Positions 1 to 12,522 are shown, numbered from the stretch's first letter. The stretch is 64,000 bases of DNA from Corallium rubrum (GCA_964035015.1 OZ036002.1:2704877-2768876); one strand, 5' to 3'. Program-made: numbers and translations. The notes: a model not told the origin generated them from the sequence alone.

Positions 1-868
1 ATGTGACGTAATTTCTGAAATTGGATTGGCTGCAAAACTCATGAATTAGTAATGAATTTCACAAGTGATATTACGCTATTGTTTAATTTCAGCAATGGTT
101 CCTGGCCATGTGGGATCACGCGTTAGGTGCATTAGCTGCTTATAAGTTGATAATTTATATACTATTGCAAGTTGTGCAAACATCGTTTCCGGTTTCGTAA
201 GATCGTTTTAAGTTTCCTATCCAGTTCCCCTTCTATTATCTATGGTGCATGTCGGTTGCGTAGGATAGCGTAGATATGTCGGATGGCGTAAAATATCGCG
301 CATGCGCATTGAAGAAATGCGGACAAGTTTCCATCGAGTTGGACTTCTGGTTGTATATATTATTATTCTGTGGCTAGAGGGACTTGTACTTAGTAGTCAT
401 CATGTGTAGTAGTCATCATGTGTAGTAGTCGTAATGGCCCAGTTGCACGGGGTAGACCGCTTGTCTTGTCCAATGCATAAAACTTAACGTCCGCTGGCAA
501 ATTTATTTGTCCCAGTGCACTGGGATATTGGATATCTGCAACATGCCAGGCAGCCGAACTGCTGTCGGTGATTAATTTGTCTGGCATGGATTGGAAAAGC
601 ATTACTTGCACTATCTTTTTTAGGTTATAATGCGTTGTAAAAAATTATTCAATGTAATTATATTGAAATGTTAATTACTGACAGTAGAATCTCGCTGTCC
701 TCCAAACTCTAAGGAGAGTTCGAGATCATAATAACAATAATAGTCATATTTTGACTGCAACATCCCTTCAGGTGTATAAATAGCTGCATGGTATAAACAG
801 GATGAACAGTATTTACAATTAAGTACTTACGAACTAGTCAAGTATTATACACTTAATGTCTTCTCCCG

Positions 869-970
869 ACGGAAACAGTTAGTTTTGTTTTCCCGAGTCT
901 TGATATTTCCCAAGACGAAGTCGAAGGAAACATCGAGACTCGAGGGAAAACAAAACTAACTGTTTCCCGA
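869..970. repeat. Long hairpin, recurrent family
   Basis: Two arms, GGAAACAGTTAGTTTTGTTT and its reverse complement, flank a core containing further short palindromes (CCCGAGTCT, GACGAAGTCG, AGACTCGAGGG). Near-identical hairpins occur at 3053-3160, 4490-4596, 9179-9286 (inverted context) and, shortened, at 62721-62790. All lie next to ACTTAATGTC or its complement, so they share flanking sequence and are copies of one element. Function unknown. Confidence 0.8.
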
Positions 971-1250
971 GTGAGTTTCGCTGAATAATTTCGACGTTTA
1001 TCAAGGGAAAGTACACAAAAGACAAACGCTAAGACTTACCAAAGTTCATTTATCATCATTATAGTTCATTATATCATCCATTGTTGGAGGGCGAGTAAAA
1101 GACTACATTTTATTTGTGGTATTTGCGATAAACTGAAACTAAGTCTAAGCCGCGAATTATCGATTATTGGCTAGATTTATCTGGTTACGATCAGGCGCTG
1201 AAATCTGAGTCGGTGCATGAAGTTGGAGTTACGCAGAATGAAAAAGATTA

Positions 1251-1583
1251 CCGTATTTCCTTGAATAAACGCCGCGGCGTATATTAAATTTTCCGCATTG
1301 CGGGTGTGGCGTCTATTCGATGGCGGTGTTTATTCAAGGGCGGCGTTTATTGTAAATTTTGTAACATCAACTGTGAATTTATTGTTTAATTCAAATTCAT
1401 AACCAATTTTAACACTTATCCCAAAAAAATAAAGTTTATATGTCTTTAAATATATATATGCTTCAAATAAACGCCGCATCGATGAGAAAAAGTGCGGCGT
1501 TTATTCAAGGGCGGCGTTTAATAATATTTTTTGTTTCTCCTGCGGCGTTTATTCGAGGGAGGCGTTTATTAAAGGAAATACAG
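1251..1583. mobile_element. MITE with TA target duplication
   Basis: The ends are CCGTATTTCCTTGAATAAAC and its near-complement, flanked on both sides by TA (1249-1250 and 1584-1585). The interior repeats the motif AATAAACGCCGC many times in both orientations. There is no ORF. The second copy is at 4845-5172. A related block at about 9960-10050 lacks the insert between the same flanking sequences (GGAGTTAC... and ...AAGCTGCCAAG) and so resembles an empty site. The TA duplication suggests a Tc1/mariner-like mobiliser (inference). Confidence 0.8.
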
Positions 1584-1810
1584 TAAGCTGCCAAGTAAAT
1601 GAGTAATGCAAAATAGAGAAATAATTTTAGCAGTTTTTCACACTCGTACTGACTTATTTTATCTGTTTATATTGTTTATTTAATTACTTACTTATTTTGT
1701 TATTTACTTTTTTACTTATTTCTTTACCTATTTACATATTTATTTACTCTTTTATTTATTCATTTATTTATGAGATTATTTATTTATTTACTTATTTATC
1801 CAATTATTCA

Positions 1811-1930
1811 TTTGTTTATTTGTTTGTTTGTTTGTTTGTTTGTTTGTTTGTTTGTTTGTTTGTTTGTTTGTTTGTTTGTTTGTTTGTTTGTTTGTTTGTT
1901 TGTTTGTTTGTTTGTTTGTTTGTTTGTCTG
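1811..1930 (+). repeat. (TTTG)n microsatellite
   Basis: About thirty uninterrupted TTTG units give spurious Leu-Phe-Val-Cys reading frames in several phases. The paralogous position in copy 2 (5404-5440) is much shorter, and the inverted paralogue at 7690-8180 is much longer, so this tract varies strongly among copies. Confidence 0.95.
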
Positions 1931-2562
1931 TTTATTTAATTATTTATTTATTGGGACCCCGTTATTGGAGATTTATCTCTGTGGTCAGTCCCTGCCTTTG
2001 TATTTACTTTATATCACTATTTATTTCATTTCTATTTATTTGTTGATTGTTTGTTTGTGTGTGTGTATTGTCTGGCAAATGTTGTAAAATAAAAATCAAA
2101 AATAAAATAAAAACAACCAGAAGTCCAACTCGCGTTGGAACCTTTGAAGTTTATGTCCTCGTGCATGCACAGATAATGGAGGGGAACTGGATAGGAAACT
2201 TATTACGAAATCGGAAACGATGTTTGCACAACTTGCTATGGTAATTACACTTATAAGAGGCTAAAATCAGACACTACTGACTTAAGTGATATTACGCTAT
2301 TGTTTAATTTCAGCAATGGTTGATCCTGGCCATGTGGGATCACTAGCTCGTTAGGTGCATTAGCTGCTTACAACTTTATAATTACTATCGCAAGTTGTGC
2401 AAATATTGTTTCTGGTTTCGTAAGATCGTTTTAAGTTTCCTATCCAGTTCCTTCCATTATCTATGGTGCATGTCGGTTGCGTAGGATAGCGTAGATATAT
2501 CGGATGGCGTAAAATATCGCGCATGCGCATTGAAGAAATGCGGACAAGTTTCCCTCGAGTCT

Positions 2563-3300
2563 AGAGAAACTTGTACTTAGTTTGTAGAATTGTAGTCGTC
2601 ATGTGTAGTAGTCGTAATGGACCAGTTGCACGGGGTAGACCGCTTGTCTTGTCCAATGCATAAAAGTTAACGTCGGCTGGCAACTTTATTTGTCCCAGTG
2701 CACCGGGATTTGATATCTGCAACGTGCCAGGCAGTCGAACGGCTGTCGGTGATTAATTTGTCTGGCACGGAATGGAAAAGCATTATTTGCACTATCTTTT
2801 TAGGTTATAATGCGTTGTAAATAATTATTCAATGTAATTATATTGGAATGTTAATTACTGACAGTAGAATCTCGCTGTCCTCCAAACTCTAAAGAGAGTT
2901 CGAGATCATAATAACAATAATAGTCATATTTTGACTGCAACATCCCTTCAGGTGTATAAATAGCTGCATGGTATAAACAGGATGAACAGTATTTACAATT
3001 AAGTACTTACGAACTAGTCAAGTACTCAAGTATTATACACTTAATGTCTGCTCCCGACGGAAACAGTTAAGTTTTGTTTTCCCGAGTCTTGATATTTCCC
3101 GAGACGAAGTCGAGGGAAACATCGAGGCTCGAGGGAAAACAAAACTAACTGTTTGCCGAGTAAGTTTCGCTGAATAATTTCGACGTTTATCAAGGGAAAG
3201 TACACAAAAGACAAACGCTAAGACTTACCAAAGTTCATTTATCATCATTATATTTCATTATATCATGCATTGTAATTATACACTTATAGGGGGCTAAAAT
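2563..3300 (+). repeat. Partial third copy of the repeat block
   Basis: This matches roughly 370-1090 of copy 1: the CATGTGTAGTAGTCGTAATGG segment, the GTTATAATGCGTTGTAAA segment, the AGAGTTCGAGATCATAATAA segment and the long hairpin. It is inserted between the tail of copy 1 and the next full copy. No gene. Confidence 0.75.
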
Positions 3301-3469
3301 CAGACACTACTGACTTCAGTAATGTTTACAACACGAGCGGCCGTGTTGTATTGAATATACAATCACGAGCCGAAATCCCTTTGGGATATTGAGATGCTAA
3401 TTAGTTACAAGCCCTAGTGATCCTAGTGGTTGTATGAGTAGATATACATCCACTAGTGGTTGTAACTAA

Positions 3470-3579
3470 GGCCCCGTTTACACTAGAGCAAAAGTATCCA
3501 GATTCACATTGTTTTTCATCCTCTTGGGAATAAAAAACAATGTGAATCCGGATAGTTTTGCTCTAGTGTAAACGGGGTC
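3470..3579. mobile_element. 110-bp MITE with TAA target duplication
   Basis: The arms GGCCCCGTTTACACTAGAGC and GCTCTAGTGTAAACGGGGTC, plus most of the interior (AATGTGAATCCGGATA versus TATCCAGATTCACATT), form an almost complete hairpin. TAA flanks both ends (3467-3469, 3580-3582). A 3-bp TAA duplication fits PIF/Harbinger-type mobilisation (family knowledge). Confidence 0.85.
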
Positions 3580-3626
3580 TAATTAGCATCATTGGTTTTA
3601 GTTTGTATGGGTTTAAAGGGGTATAC

Positions 3627-6118
3627 ATGTGACGTAATTTCTGAAATTGGATTGGCTGCAAAACTCATGAATTAGTAATGAATTTCACAAGTGATATTAC
3701 GCTATTGTTTAATTTCAGCAATGGTTCCTGGCCATGTGGGATCACGCGTTAGGTGCATTAGCTGCTTATAAGTTGATAATTTATATACTATATTGCAAGT
3801 TGTGCAAACATCGTTTCCGGTTTCGTAAGATCGTTTTAAGTTTCCTACCAGTTCCCCTTCTATTATCTATGGTGCATGTCGGTTGCGTAGGATAGCGTAG
3901 ATATGTCGGATGGCGTAAAATATCGCGCATGCGCATTGAAGAAATGCGGACAAGTTTCCATCGAGTTGGACTTCTGGTTGTATATATTATTATTCTGTGG
4001 CTAGAGGGACTTGTACTTAGTAGTCATCATGTGTAGTAGTCATCATGTGTAGTAGTCGTAATGGCCCAGTTGCACGGGGTAGACCGCTTGTCTTGTCCAA
4101 TGCATAAAACTTAACGTCCGCTGGCAACTTTATTTGTCCCAGTGCACTGGGATATTGGATATCTGCAACATGCCAGGCAGCCGAACTGCTGTCGGTGATT
4201 AATTTGTCTGGCATGGATTGGAAAAGCATTACTTGCACTATCTTTTTTAGGTTATAATGCGTTGTAAAAAATTATTCAATGTAATTATATTGAAATGTTA
4301 ATTACTGACAGTAGAATCTCGCTGTCCTCCAAACTCTAAGGAGAGTTCGAGATCATAATAACAATAATAGTCATATTTTGACTGCAACATCCCTTCACGT
4401 GTATAAATAGCCGCATGGTATAAACAGGATGAACAGTATTTACAATTAGTACTTACGAACTAGTCAAGTATTATACACTTAATGTCTTCTCCCGACGGAA
4501 ACAGTTAGTTTTTTTTCCCGAGTCTTGATATTTCCCAAGACGAAGTCGAAGGAAACATCGAGACTCGAGGGAAAACAAAACTAACTGTTTCCCGAGTGAG
4601 TTTCGCTGAATAATTTCGACGTTTATCAAGGGAAAGTACACAAAAGACAAACGCTAAGACTTACCAAAGTTCCATTGTTGGAGGGCGAGTAAAAGACTAC
4701 ATTTTATTTGTGGTATTTGCGATAAACTGAAACTAAGTCTAAGCCGCGAATTATCGATTATTGGCTAGGTTTATCTGGTTACGATCAGGCGCTGAAATCT
4801 GAGTCGGTGCATGAAGTTGGAGTTACGCAGAATGAAAAAGATTACCGTATTTCCTTGAATAAACGCCGCGGCGTATATTAAATTTTCCGCATTGCGGGTG
4901 CGGCGTCTATTCGATGGCGGTGTTTATTCAAGGGCAGCGTTTATTGTAAATTTTGTAACATCAACTGTGAATTTATTGTTTAATTCAAATTCATAACCAA
5001 TTTTAACACTTATCCCAAAAAAATAAAGTTTATATGTCTTTAAATATATATGCTTCAAATAAACGCATCGATGAGAAAAAGTGCGGCGTTTATTCAAGGG
5101 CGGCGTTTAATAATATTTTTTGTTTCTCCTGCGGCGTTTATTCGAGGGAGGCGTTTATTAAAGGAAATACGGTAAGCTGCCAAGTAAATGAGTAATGCAA
5201 AATAGAGAAATAATTTTAGCAGTTTTTCACACTCGTACTGGCTTATTTTATCTGTTTATATTGTTTATTTAATTACTTACTTATTTTGTTATTTACTTTT
5301 TTACTTATTTCTTTACCTATTTACATATTTATTTACTCTTTTATTTATTCATTTATTTATGAGATTATTTATTTATTTACTTATTTATCCAATTATTCAT
5401 TCGTTTATTTGTTTGTTTGTTTGTTTGTTTGTTTGTTTGTCTGTCTGTCTGTCTGTTTATTTAATTATTTATTTATTTATTGGGACCCCGTTATTGGAGA
5501 TTTATCTCTGTGGTCATGCAGTCCCTGCCTTTGTATTTACTTTATATCGCTATTTATTTCATTTATACTTAATATTTGTTGATTGTTTGTATGTGTGTAT
5601 TGTCTGGCAAATGTTGTAAAATAAAAATAAAAAATAAAAAAAAATCCAACCAGAAGTCCAACTCGCGTGGGAATCTTTGAAGTTTATGTCCTCGTGCATG
5701 CATAGATAATGGAAGGGGAACTGGATAGGAAACTTACGAAATCGGAAACGATGTTTGCACAACTTGCTATGGTAATTATACATTTATAAGGGGCTAAAAT
5801 CAGACACTACTGACTTAAGTTGATATTACACTATTGTTTAACTTCAGCAATGGTTGATCCTGGCCATGTGGGATCACTCGTTAGGTGCATTAGCTGCTTA
5901 TAAGTGTATCATTACTATTGCGGGGTTTGTGGGCTAGTGGTTACCTTTGACTCAAGTTGTGCAAACATCGTTTCCGGTTTCGTAAGATCGTTTTAAGTTT
6001 CCTATCCAGTTCCCCTTCCATGGTGCATGTCGGTTGCGTAGGATAGCGTAGATATGTTGGATGGCGTAAAATATCGCGCATGCGCATTGAAGAAATGCGG
6101 ACAAGTTTCCCTCGAGTT
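3627..6118 (+). repeat. Long repeat block, copy 2
   Basis: Second tandem copy of 1-2562. It keeps the hairpin (4490-4596) and the TA-flanked MITE (4845-5172), and has a contracted TTTG/TCTG tract (5404-5455). The duplication must postdate insertion of the MITE, because both copies carry it at the same place. Confidence 0.85.
4845..5172. mobile_element. Second copy of the TA-flanked MITE
   Basis: Same ends and interior as 1251-1583, with a few substitutions and a short deletion near 5060. It is flanked by TA on both sides and lies in the same position within the duplicated block. Confidence 0.8.
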
Positions 6119-7039
6119 GGACTTCTGGTTGGGGATTTTTGCAAGGGGGGTGACTATAAGGTGCTCAGTTGTTTCTTTCAGAATATTTAACAAGGGCGCG
6201 GGGGGGGGGAGGCAAAACAGGCAATACTTACTACGTGCGGGCAGGGTGGCGCCGAAGATGCGACAAACTTCCAGGGGGAATTTTGAATGTTAGAGTCTCT
6301 AAAATAGCAATTCCTGCATTTTGAGGGGGGTTTGAAAGAGTTTTGAAGGATATAAATTACCAAACAAAATACCCAAATATATGAATACACCATATGTCGT
6401 CATTGTCGTGGACTCATGGGGATATGTTTTATACGTTTATGTTCCAAAATTACTATGTATATTCAGATTTCAGATTGAGATTGTATACAATACGTCTATA
6501 TAATCGTGATTCTTACTGTTTTAAAATTGGGGTTTCAAATTTACAAGATATTAGCGTATCATGATGTCCAATCTTATTGCAAAGGAGAGGCCATAGCTAC
6601 GGCCTGTATCAATAAGCATTGTTATACAATATAATCTATGCACGTTTTACACACGAGTAACTGTTGTGATTTGTATAAACAGCTGCTTGTGTATCGCTGT
6701 ATAACCCTGTATTGGTTGGGACAGGGAAGGGGGGTGACTAGTCACCCAGTCACCCCCCCCCCCCCCCTGTATCCGCCCCTGGGTTGTATTACTATTCAAT
6801 GTAATTATATTGGCATGTTAATTACTGACAGAATCTCCCTGTCCTCCAAACTCTAAGGAGAGTTCGAGATCATAATAACAATAATAGTCATATTTTGACT
6901 GCAACATCATAAACAGGATGAACAGTATTTACAATTAAGTACTTAAGAACTAGTCAAATATTATACACTAAAGCATAGTTCTCATATGTCGCCGACGGTC
7001 GCCCATTGGATCGCCGTTTACACGGCGACCGGATGGCAG
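6119..7039. repeat. Repeat-derived spacer with G/C homopolymers
   Basis: No gene is seen. The stretch holds poly-G at about 6200-6209 and poly-C at about 6751-6766. It also has a fragment of the repeat block (6785-6965) and a short palindromic segment, GATCGCCGTTTACACGGCGA (about 7010-7030), that resembles the ends of the small TAA-type elements listed elsewhere. Confidence 0.55.
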
Positions 7040-7600
7040 TTATAATAACCTGAAGGGATGTTGCAGTCAAAATAGGACTTATTGTTCTTATGATCTCGAA
7101 CTCTCCTTAGAGTTTGGAGGACAGGGAGATTCTACTGTCAGTAATTAACATTCCAATATAATTACATTGAATAATTATTTACAACGCATTATAACCTAAA
7201 AAGATAGTGCAAGTAATGCTTTTCCAATCCGTGCCAGACAAATTAATCACCGACAGCAGTTCGACTGCCATCCTGGTGCACTGGGACAAATAAAGTTGCC
7301 AGCCGACGTTAAGTTTTATGCATTGGGCAAAACAAGCGGTTCACCCCGTACAACTGGTCCATTACGACTACAATTCTACAAACTAAGTACAAGTCCCTCT
7401 AGCCACAGAATAATAATACAACCAGTAGTACAACTCGAGGGAAACTTGTCCGCATTTCTTCAATGCGCATGCGCGATATTTTACGCCTTCCGACATATTT
7501 ACGCTATCCTACACAACCGACATAGAGGACATAAACTTCAAAGGTTCCGACGGGAGTTGGACTTCTGGTTGTTTTTATTTTATTTATTATTTTTTATTTT
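7040..7600 (-). repeat. Inverted copy of the repeat block
   Basis: Read on the minus strand, this follows the order of the direct copies (GTTGGACTTCTGG, CATGCGCATTGAAG, AATTTGTCTGGCAC, ACTCTAAGGAGAGTTCGAG). With 6785-6965 it makes a head-to-head junction near 7000-7040, so the locus has undergone inversion or foldback as well as tandem duplication. Confidence 0.75.
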
Positions 7601-7679
7601 ACAATATTTGCCAGACGATAGGGGCAGGGACAGACCACAGAGATAAATCTCCAATAACGGGGTCCCAATAAATGAATAA

Positions 7680-7886
7680 TTAAATAAACAGACAAACAAA
7701 CAAACAAACAAACAAACAAACAAACAAACAAACAAACAAACAAACAAACAAACAAACAAACAAACAAACAAACAAACAAACAAACAAACAAACAAACAAA
7801 CAAACAAACAAACAAACAAACAAACAAACAAACAAACAAACAAACAAACAAACAAACAAACAAACAAACACACACACACACACACA

Positions 7887-7927
<41 letters not shown>

Positions 7928-8198
7928 CAAACAAACAAACAAACAAACAAACAAACAAACAAACAAACAAACAAACAAACAAACAAACAAACAAACAAAC
8001 AAACAAACAAACAAACAAACAAACAAACAAACAAACAAACAAACAAACAAACAAACAAACAAACAAACAAACAAACAAACAAACAAACAAACAAACAAAC
8101 AAACAAACAAACAAACAAACAAACAAACAAACAAACAAACAAACAAACAAACAAACAAACAAACAAACAAACAAACAAATAATTGGATAAATAAGTAC

Positions 8199-8253
<55 letters not shown>

Positions 8254-8278
8254 ATGAATAAATAAATAAATAAATAAA
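7680..8278. repeat. Compound (CAAA)n/(CA)n/(AGCA)n/(AAAT)n microsatellite
   Basis: About 600 bp of tetranucleotide repeats: CAAA (7693-7868), CA (7868-7890), AGCA (7891-7925), AAAC (7927-8179), then AAAT (8199-8278). It is the inverted, expanded counterpart of the TTTG tracts at 1811 and 5404. The long Leu-Phe-Val-Cys ORFs over it are artefacts. Confidence 0.95.
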
Positions 8279-9100
8279 AGAGTAAATAAATATGTAAATA
8301 GTAGGTAAAGAAATAAGTAAAAAAGTAAATAACAAAGTAAGTAAGCAATTAAATATACAAATAAACAATATACATTAAAAAGTCCAGAAATGGAAGTTTT
8401 TCGTTGCTTTATCTCCATCGTAAATTTAATTTTTTCATGTAGGCTGTTCAACAGCATGTGGCATTTTGTGAGATCCTCCAAATAGAAAAACAGTCGCCCA
8501 GAACACTTAGCGAAATGTAGCAAAGGGGATTTTAAAATCATGCCGATATACCAATGCAAAAACACAAGCCGACTTTTTGAGTGAAACAAAGGAACAAGAA
8601 ATTATAGATTTTTTGAAACCCGTCTTAAACTGTAATGAACAGATGATAATAATATTAGGTATGTTAATATTAGATAACTCATAGCCTTGTTATTCACATA
8701 ATTAACATAATAATAGCTGTAGGATATACTTTGCACCTGAAAAACACTCACAAGCGAAAATGTTAGTGCAATAAAGTTTTTCTTAAAAATGAGTGGTTAA
8801 TCTATTTTTTATTTCGTCTCCAACGTTTGCCAACCAACAAATTTTCATTTACTATAGAATTTGACATTGATTGTCGTTTAATATAATTTTGTGTAATATT
8901 AATGATAATTGTACTCGACATCCTACTGAAACAAAAGCTTGTTTGGTACGAAGAAAAGTATATTTATAGGTCTTCAAAGCGCAATATGTGAAGATTAACT
9001 GGAGAAATGTATTGCTGTTCTTTTGTTCTGAGACTCATATTTGTTTGGTTAAAGTGAAATTACGGAGCCAGGCGAAATGTTTTGGTAAGGCTTAGCGTTT
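8279..9100. other. Non-coding repeat-derived sequence
   Basis: No gene seen. 8663-8850 is a diverged copy of 24180-24310 (shared words GCCTTGTTATTCACATAATT and GTTTGCCAACCAACAAATTT), so this is another dispersed duplicate. Confidence 0.6.
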
Positions 9101-10090
9101 GTCTTGTGTGTACTTTCCCTTGATAAACGTCGAAATTATTCAGCGAAACTCAAGCTATATAACAAAACACTTCTCACCCCTCGGAAAACAGTTAGTTTTG
9201 TTTTCCCTCGAGTCTCGATGTTTCCCTCGACTTCGTCTCGGGAAATATCAAGACTCGGGAAAACAAAACTAACTGTTTCCGTCGAGAGCAGACATTAAGT
9301 GTCTAATATTTGACTAGTACGTAAGTACTTATATAATTGTAAATACTGTTAATAATACTTCCCTGCAATCCCAGCCAAAACATCGTTCACAGTCGTAGAA
9401 GCTCTCTGACTCGGAAAAACTAATAAGAAGTGAGAAGCCACAGAGTTGCCTGCAGAGGAGGCGGGCAAACTTAACAAAAATTTTGTAGAAATAATCAGAA
9501 CTGTAAATATGAAGGGAAAAATCAAGGAAAATGTGCTACTTTCGTTCCCAAGGGTCTCATGAAGATCATGCAACTAATGCAAGTTGTTTATAAATAACTT
9601 TTTACATCATTAAACCAAACTCTCTTAAATGGAAAATGTGAGCTGGTGTCAACCTGTTCCAGTAAAGGAACATAATTACAGACTTGTTATATAATTTTAT
9701 CATTTTCCATATATATTGAAAGCCAAGGTAATATGTTTTTAAAGCTCTCTAGCCAAGCACAAGCCTACTCAAGCTTATAGCCTGCTTCAAGTACTTTTTC
9801 TCTTTAGTTCATTATATCATCCATTGTTGGAAGGCGAGTAAAAGACTACATTTTATTTTAAGTCTAAGTCGCGAATTCTCGATTATTGGCAGTTAGAGTT
9901 AATTCAATTTGTAGATTCAACAGGACTTGGGTGCAATGGTGTCGTAACCTGATATATCTAGGATAAGCGACTATCAGGCGCTGAAATCTGAGTCGGAGTT
10001 ACACACAGATGATAGAAGACTGAAGCTGCCAAGTAAATGAGTAATGCAAAATAGAGAAATAATTTTAGCAGTTTTTCACACTCGTACCGA
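9101..10090. repeat. Hairpin copy and MITE-free paralogue
   Basis: 9105-9340 is an inverted copy of the hairpin-bearing part of the repeat block. 9815-10085 is a direct partial copy (ATCATCCATTGTTGG, then GCTGAAATCTGAGTCGG, then AAGCTGCCAAGTAAATGAG). It lacks the MITE found at 1251-1583 and 4845-5172. 9340-9800 shows nothing recognisable. Confidence 0.65.
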
Positions 10091-10151
10091 ATAAAGGCCT
10101 AGTTTAAACGTCGAACTTAAAATGTGCCGAACTTACCTGCATATTAAGTTC

Positions 10152-11008
10152 AGAGAATGTCAGTTATAAAATGCGACGTTCATCTCTGCGCGCCGTTCGA
10201 TTGACTTCTTCATCTTCTTCGAACTCAGCGCATTGGGGTATATAATATATATCTCGCGTCCCATATTTATTCGAAAAGACCGCCGTGCGTATTAAGTTTC
10301 ATGTTTTGAGCTCGCATTGCAGCGAGAAAACTAGACAAACTGGTTTTCTTTCGGTCATTTGTATTAGATTCGGCACATGATTAGATAAGTTCGACGTTTA
10401 AAACCACGTCGAACCAGAGTCGAACTTAGGCGGAATGGTCGAACTTAACGCTAGGAGTGAGCATTCGTTGGTTTTGGTCAGTGGTGAACTATACGCGAAA
10501 CATTTGTGTCTCACAAGTAAAATGACGGTTATAGGATAAAAGTCTTATTTGGATTAGTATATTATATGAGCGGAAACTGTCATGAAGATCTCTTAAAACT
10601 AATATTAAAAAGGTAAATACATGACGAGTTCGACGTTTGAAACTATTAAGTTCGACGCTTTTGACCCTAATATTAAGTTTTAAACGTCGAACTTATCACG
10701 TGCCGAACCATACCTAATACAAATGACCGAAAAAACTAGTTTGTCTAGTTTTCTCGCTGCAATACAAGCTCAAAACATGAAACTTAATACGCACGGCGGT
10801 CTTTTCGAATAAATATGGACACGAGAAGAGACAGAAGAGCTCATTGCTGTTTGTGTTTCGAACAAATTACTAAATATAAGAGCATAACTTGTAGCGCACC
10901 GGTATATATTATATACCCCGATGCGCTGAGTTCGAAGAAGATGAAGAAGTCAATCGAACGGCGCGTAGAGATGAGCGTCGCATTTTATAACTGACATCCT
11001 CTGACAAC
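10152..11008. mobile_element. Foldback element with arms of about 250-300 bp
   Basis: The left arm (10152-10400) and right arm (10680-11008) are inverted copies sharing TCAGTTATAAAATGCGACG, ATTGACTTCTTCATCTTCTT, AGACCGCCGTGCGTATTAAG and GTTTCATGTTTTGAGCT. A further unit, GTTTAAACGTCGAACTTA, occurs in both orientations at 10103, 10390, 10625 and 10680. At 10095 the sequence TAA-AGGCCTAGTTTAAACG resembles the end of a TAA-type MITE whose other end was not located. The right arm carries an extra 80-bp segment (about 10830-10905). No ORF. Confidence 0.7.
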
Positions 11009-11664
11009 AGGCATCAGGTGCATTATTCATGTCTCGCTTAACAAGCATCAGTTGAATTCTTAATTGGAATTTGATTCTAATGTATTTTCAACCTAGAACT
11101 GAACCATAATATGAATTAATACCACTTCAATGGTTTCCCCTCGCAAATGCGTTCAAACTTACCCCGTTTCCGTTCCCGGACGGGGGGAAGTCGGCACGAA
11201 GGCTACTCGCAAATATGACATTCATTTGCTCTTATTTTTATTATTTATGTTTTGTGTATCGGTTTAATCTTTTCCACATTATTCATTAGACGAGTTTTAC
11301 TCCATCAACAAGTACTATTGGCCTTGGCTAACGTATATAGACTATATACTTCTTATACAGCTTTTTATCGTGCATATTTTCATTTCTAACCCACGATTTT
11401 AATCTACAGCACTTGTGGTGTGAGCTTCGTTGTATCACAGGCAGACACAGTGGCGTTGGAGCGACACTAAAAGTGGGGGGGGCCCAAAATTTTTAGGGGG
11501 GTCTGGGCAGACACCATATGAAACTACCATATAAAAAACCTGTTCGTTTATAAGAATGATAGCACTGATAAAATATCAAAAACTATGCAGCTTGGAGAAA
11601 AAGCTGCAAAAATTATGCGAGTTTGTTGTTCCAGGGAGAACTACGGAAATATTAGTGGCTACTT
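11009..11664. other. Gene-free stretch
   Basis: No ORF, RNA gene or convincing inverted repeat is seen. It includes a G-rich patch (about 11475-11505). Confidence 0.4.
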
Positions 11665-12120
11665 AAGCAGTGCCAAGCTAGTACAGTTGATTTCCGCGTA
11701 TAAACTTATAGCTAACATGTCAACAGTACACTTGAAATAATAATCAAAAGGCTATTCAGATTTCAGAAAGGTCTTCTCTCGAAGCCAAACGAGCACTCGC
11801 TCAGGAAACGCGGTTGGCTAAGACTATAACAATCTTTTTATTAACGATGGACTTACAATATAAATAATAGACTAATTGCGGATTTCGGCCTGAAATCATC
11901 CACCCCTCAAAGAACACAGTCATCACAGAAGGCCCAGTGACGTATAATTAATTGACATCACGAGGGGCGAGAATGGTTGATAAATTTGGCGTGTTTCTGA
12001 CCCTGTTGATCATTCTGCTGAGAGGTGCGACAGAGAAGAATTGGACGATAATTTAGAAGACACGACTTCAGCTGAAAAGGTAAAGCTTCTTAACATGCAA
12101 TCTCCCCTACTTTTGATGGG
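11665..12120 (+). repeat. Duplicated promoter/first-exon-like segment, copy A
   Basis: This segment is repeated at 24676-24998 and continues at 35606-35690, where the BEL element split the second copy. Shared words include CAGTTGATTTCCGCGTATAA, GCACTCGCTCAGGAAACGCG and GAGAGGTGCGACAGAGAAGA. Copy A contains a short ORF at 11973-12056 with a hydrophobic leader and a candidate splice donor after CTGAAAAG (about 12078). It could be the 5' end of a gene family of which copy B is a dead member, but no downstream exons were confirmed. Confidence 0.6.
11973..12056 (+). CDS. Short signal-peptide-like ORF (27 aa)
   Basis: The ORF begins MVDKFGVFLTLLIILLRGAT, a charged N-terminus followed by a hydrophobic run typical of a signal peptide, then stops after seven more residues. 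The duplicated copy at 24950-24998 has lost the ATG (AAG instead) and is interrupted by the BEL insertion. It may be a first coding exon whose true splice donor lies before the stop, or merely a leader-like remnant. The stop before any obvious donor is evidence against a normal exon. No homologue is recognised. Confidence 0.25.
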   Translation: MVDKFGVFLTLLIILLRGATEKNWTII

Positions 12121-12522
12121 CTTACTATAGAAAGCCGAAAGTCAGAGCCTCAGTCTTCTGGCAAAGGAGAAACGAGCGACGACGTGAAATAGAAAGTGGG
12201 TCTGTGAGTGCAAAAGTTTATGCAGTTTATATGAATTGTCATCAATAATCTCCTGAAACAACTTATCATTTAAAACCTGTCTTCTACTAGACAGCGTTGA
12301 TAACTTAATCCCGTTATCTTTCTTAGCTGCGGTTTATACAAAGTAAACTAAACACAGTGTGTCAGTGTCGCTTCTCAAATCGGATCACTTCCTCGCATGC
12401 ATCAAATTAAGCCCTATAAATTGGCAAGCGTCTCAGCACCCCCAGAAAATCACCCTGAACCATGTACTGATCGCCTTGTGCTGCACCATTTTTTCTGCAG
12501 ATTCTAATTTGAAGATCCAAAG

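Larger units (their letters stand above)
1..2562 (+). repeat. Long repeat block, copy 1 (cut by window start)
   Basis: The first 2.5 kb recurs at 3627-6118 with an offset near 3626, in the same order: a block beginning ATGTGACGTAATTTCTG, a hairpin, a TA-inserted MITE, a (TTTG)n tract, and a tail ending in a CGCGCATGCGCATTGAAG segment. Differences are scattered single bases and microsatellite length. No credible protein is encoded; the small ORFs are shadows of repeats. Further partial direct copies lie at 2563-3300 and 5820-6118, and inverted copies at about 7040-7600 and 23795-24085, so this is a dispersed family as well as a tandem duplication. Confidence 0.85.

Noticed and set aside
390..611. 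73-codon minus ORF, repeated at 4017-4238
   Set aside because: It is preserved only because the whole block was duplicated; the third copy near 2590-2800 is disrupted, and there is no motif or splice evidence.
1697..2087. Leu-Phe-Val-Cys ORFs over the TTTG tract, and their larger minus-strand counterparts at 7580-8589
   Set aside because: They are translations of tetranucleotide repeats open in several frames at once; no start context, splice signal or domain.
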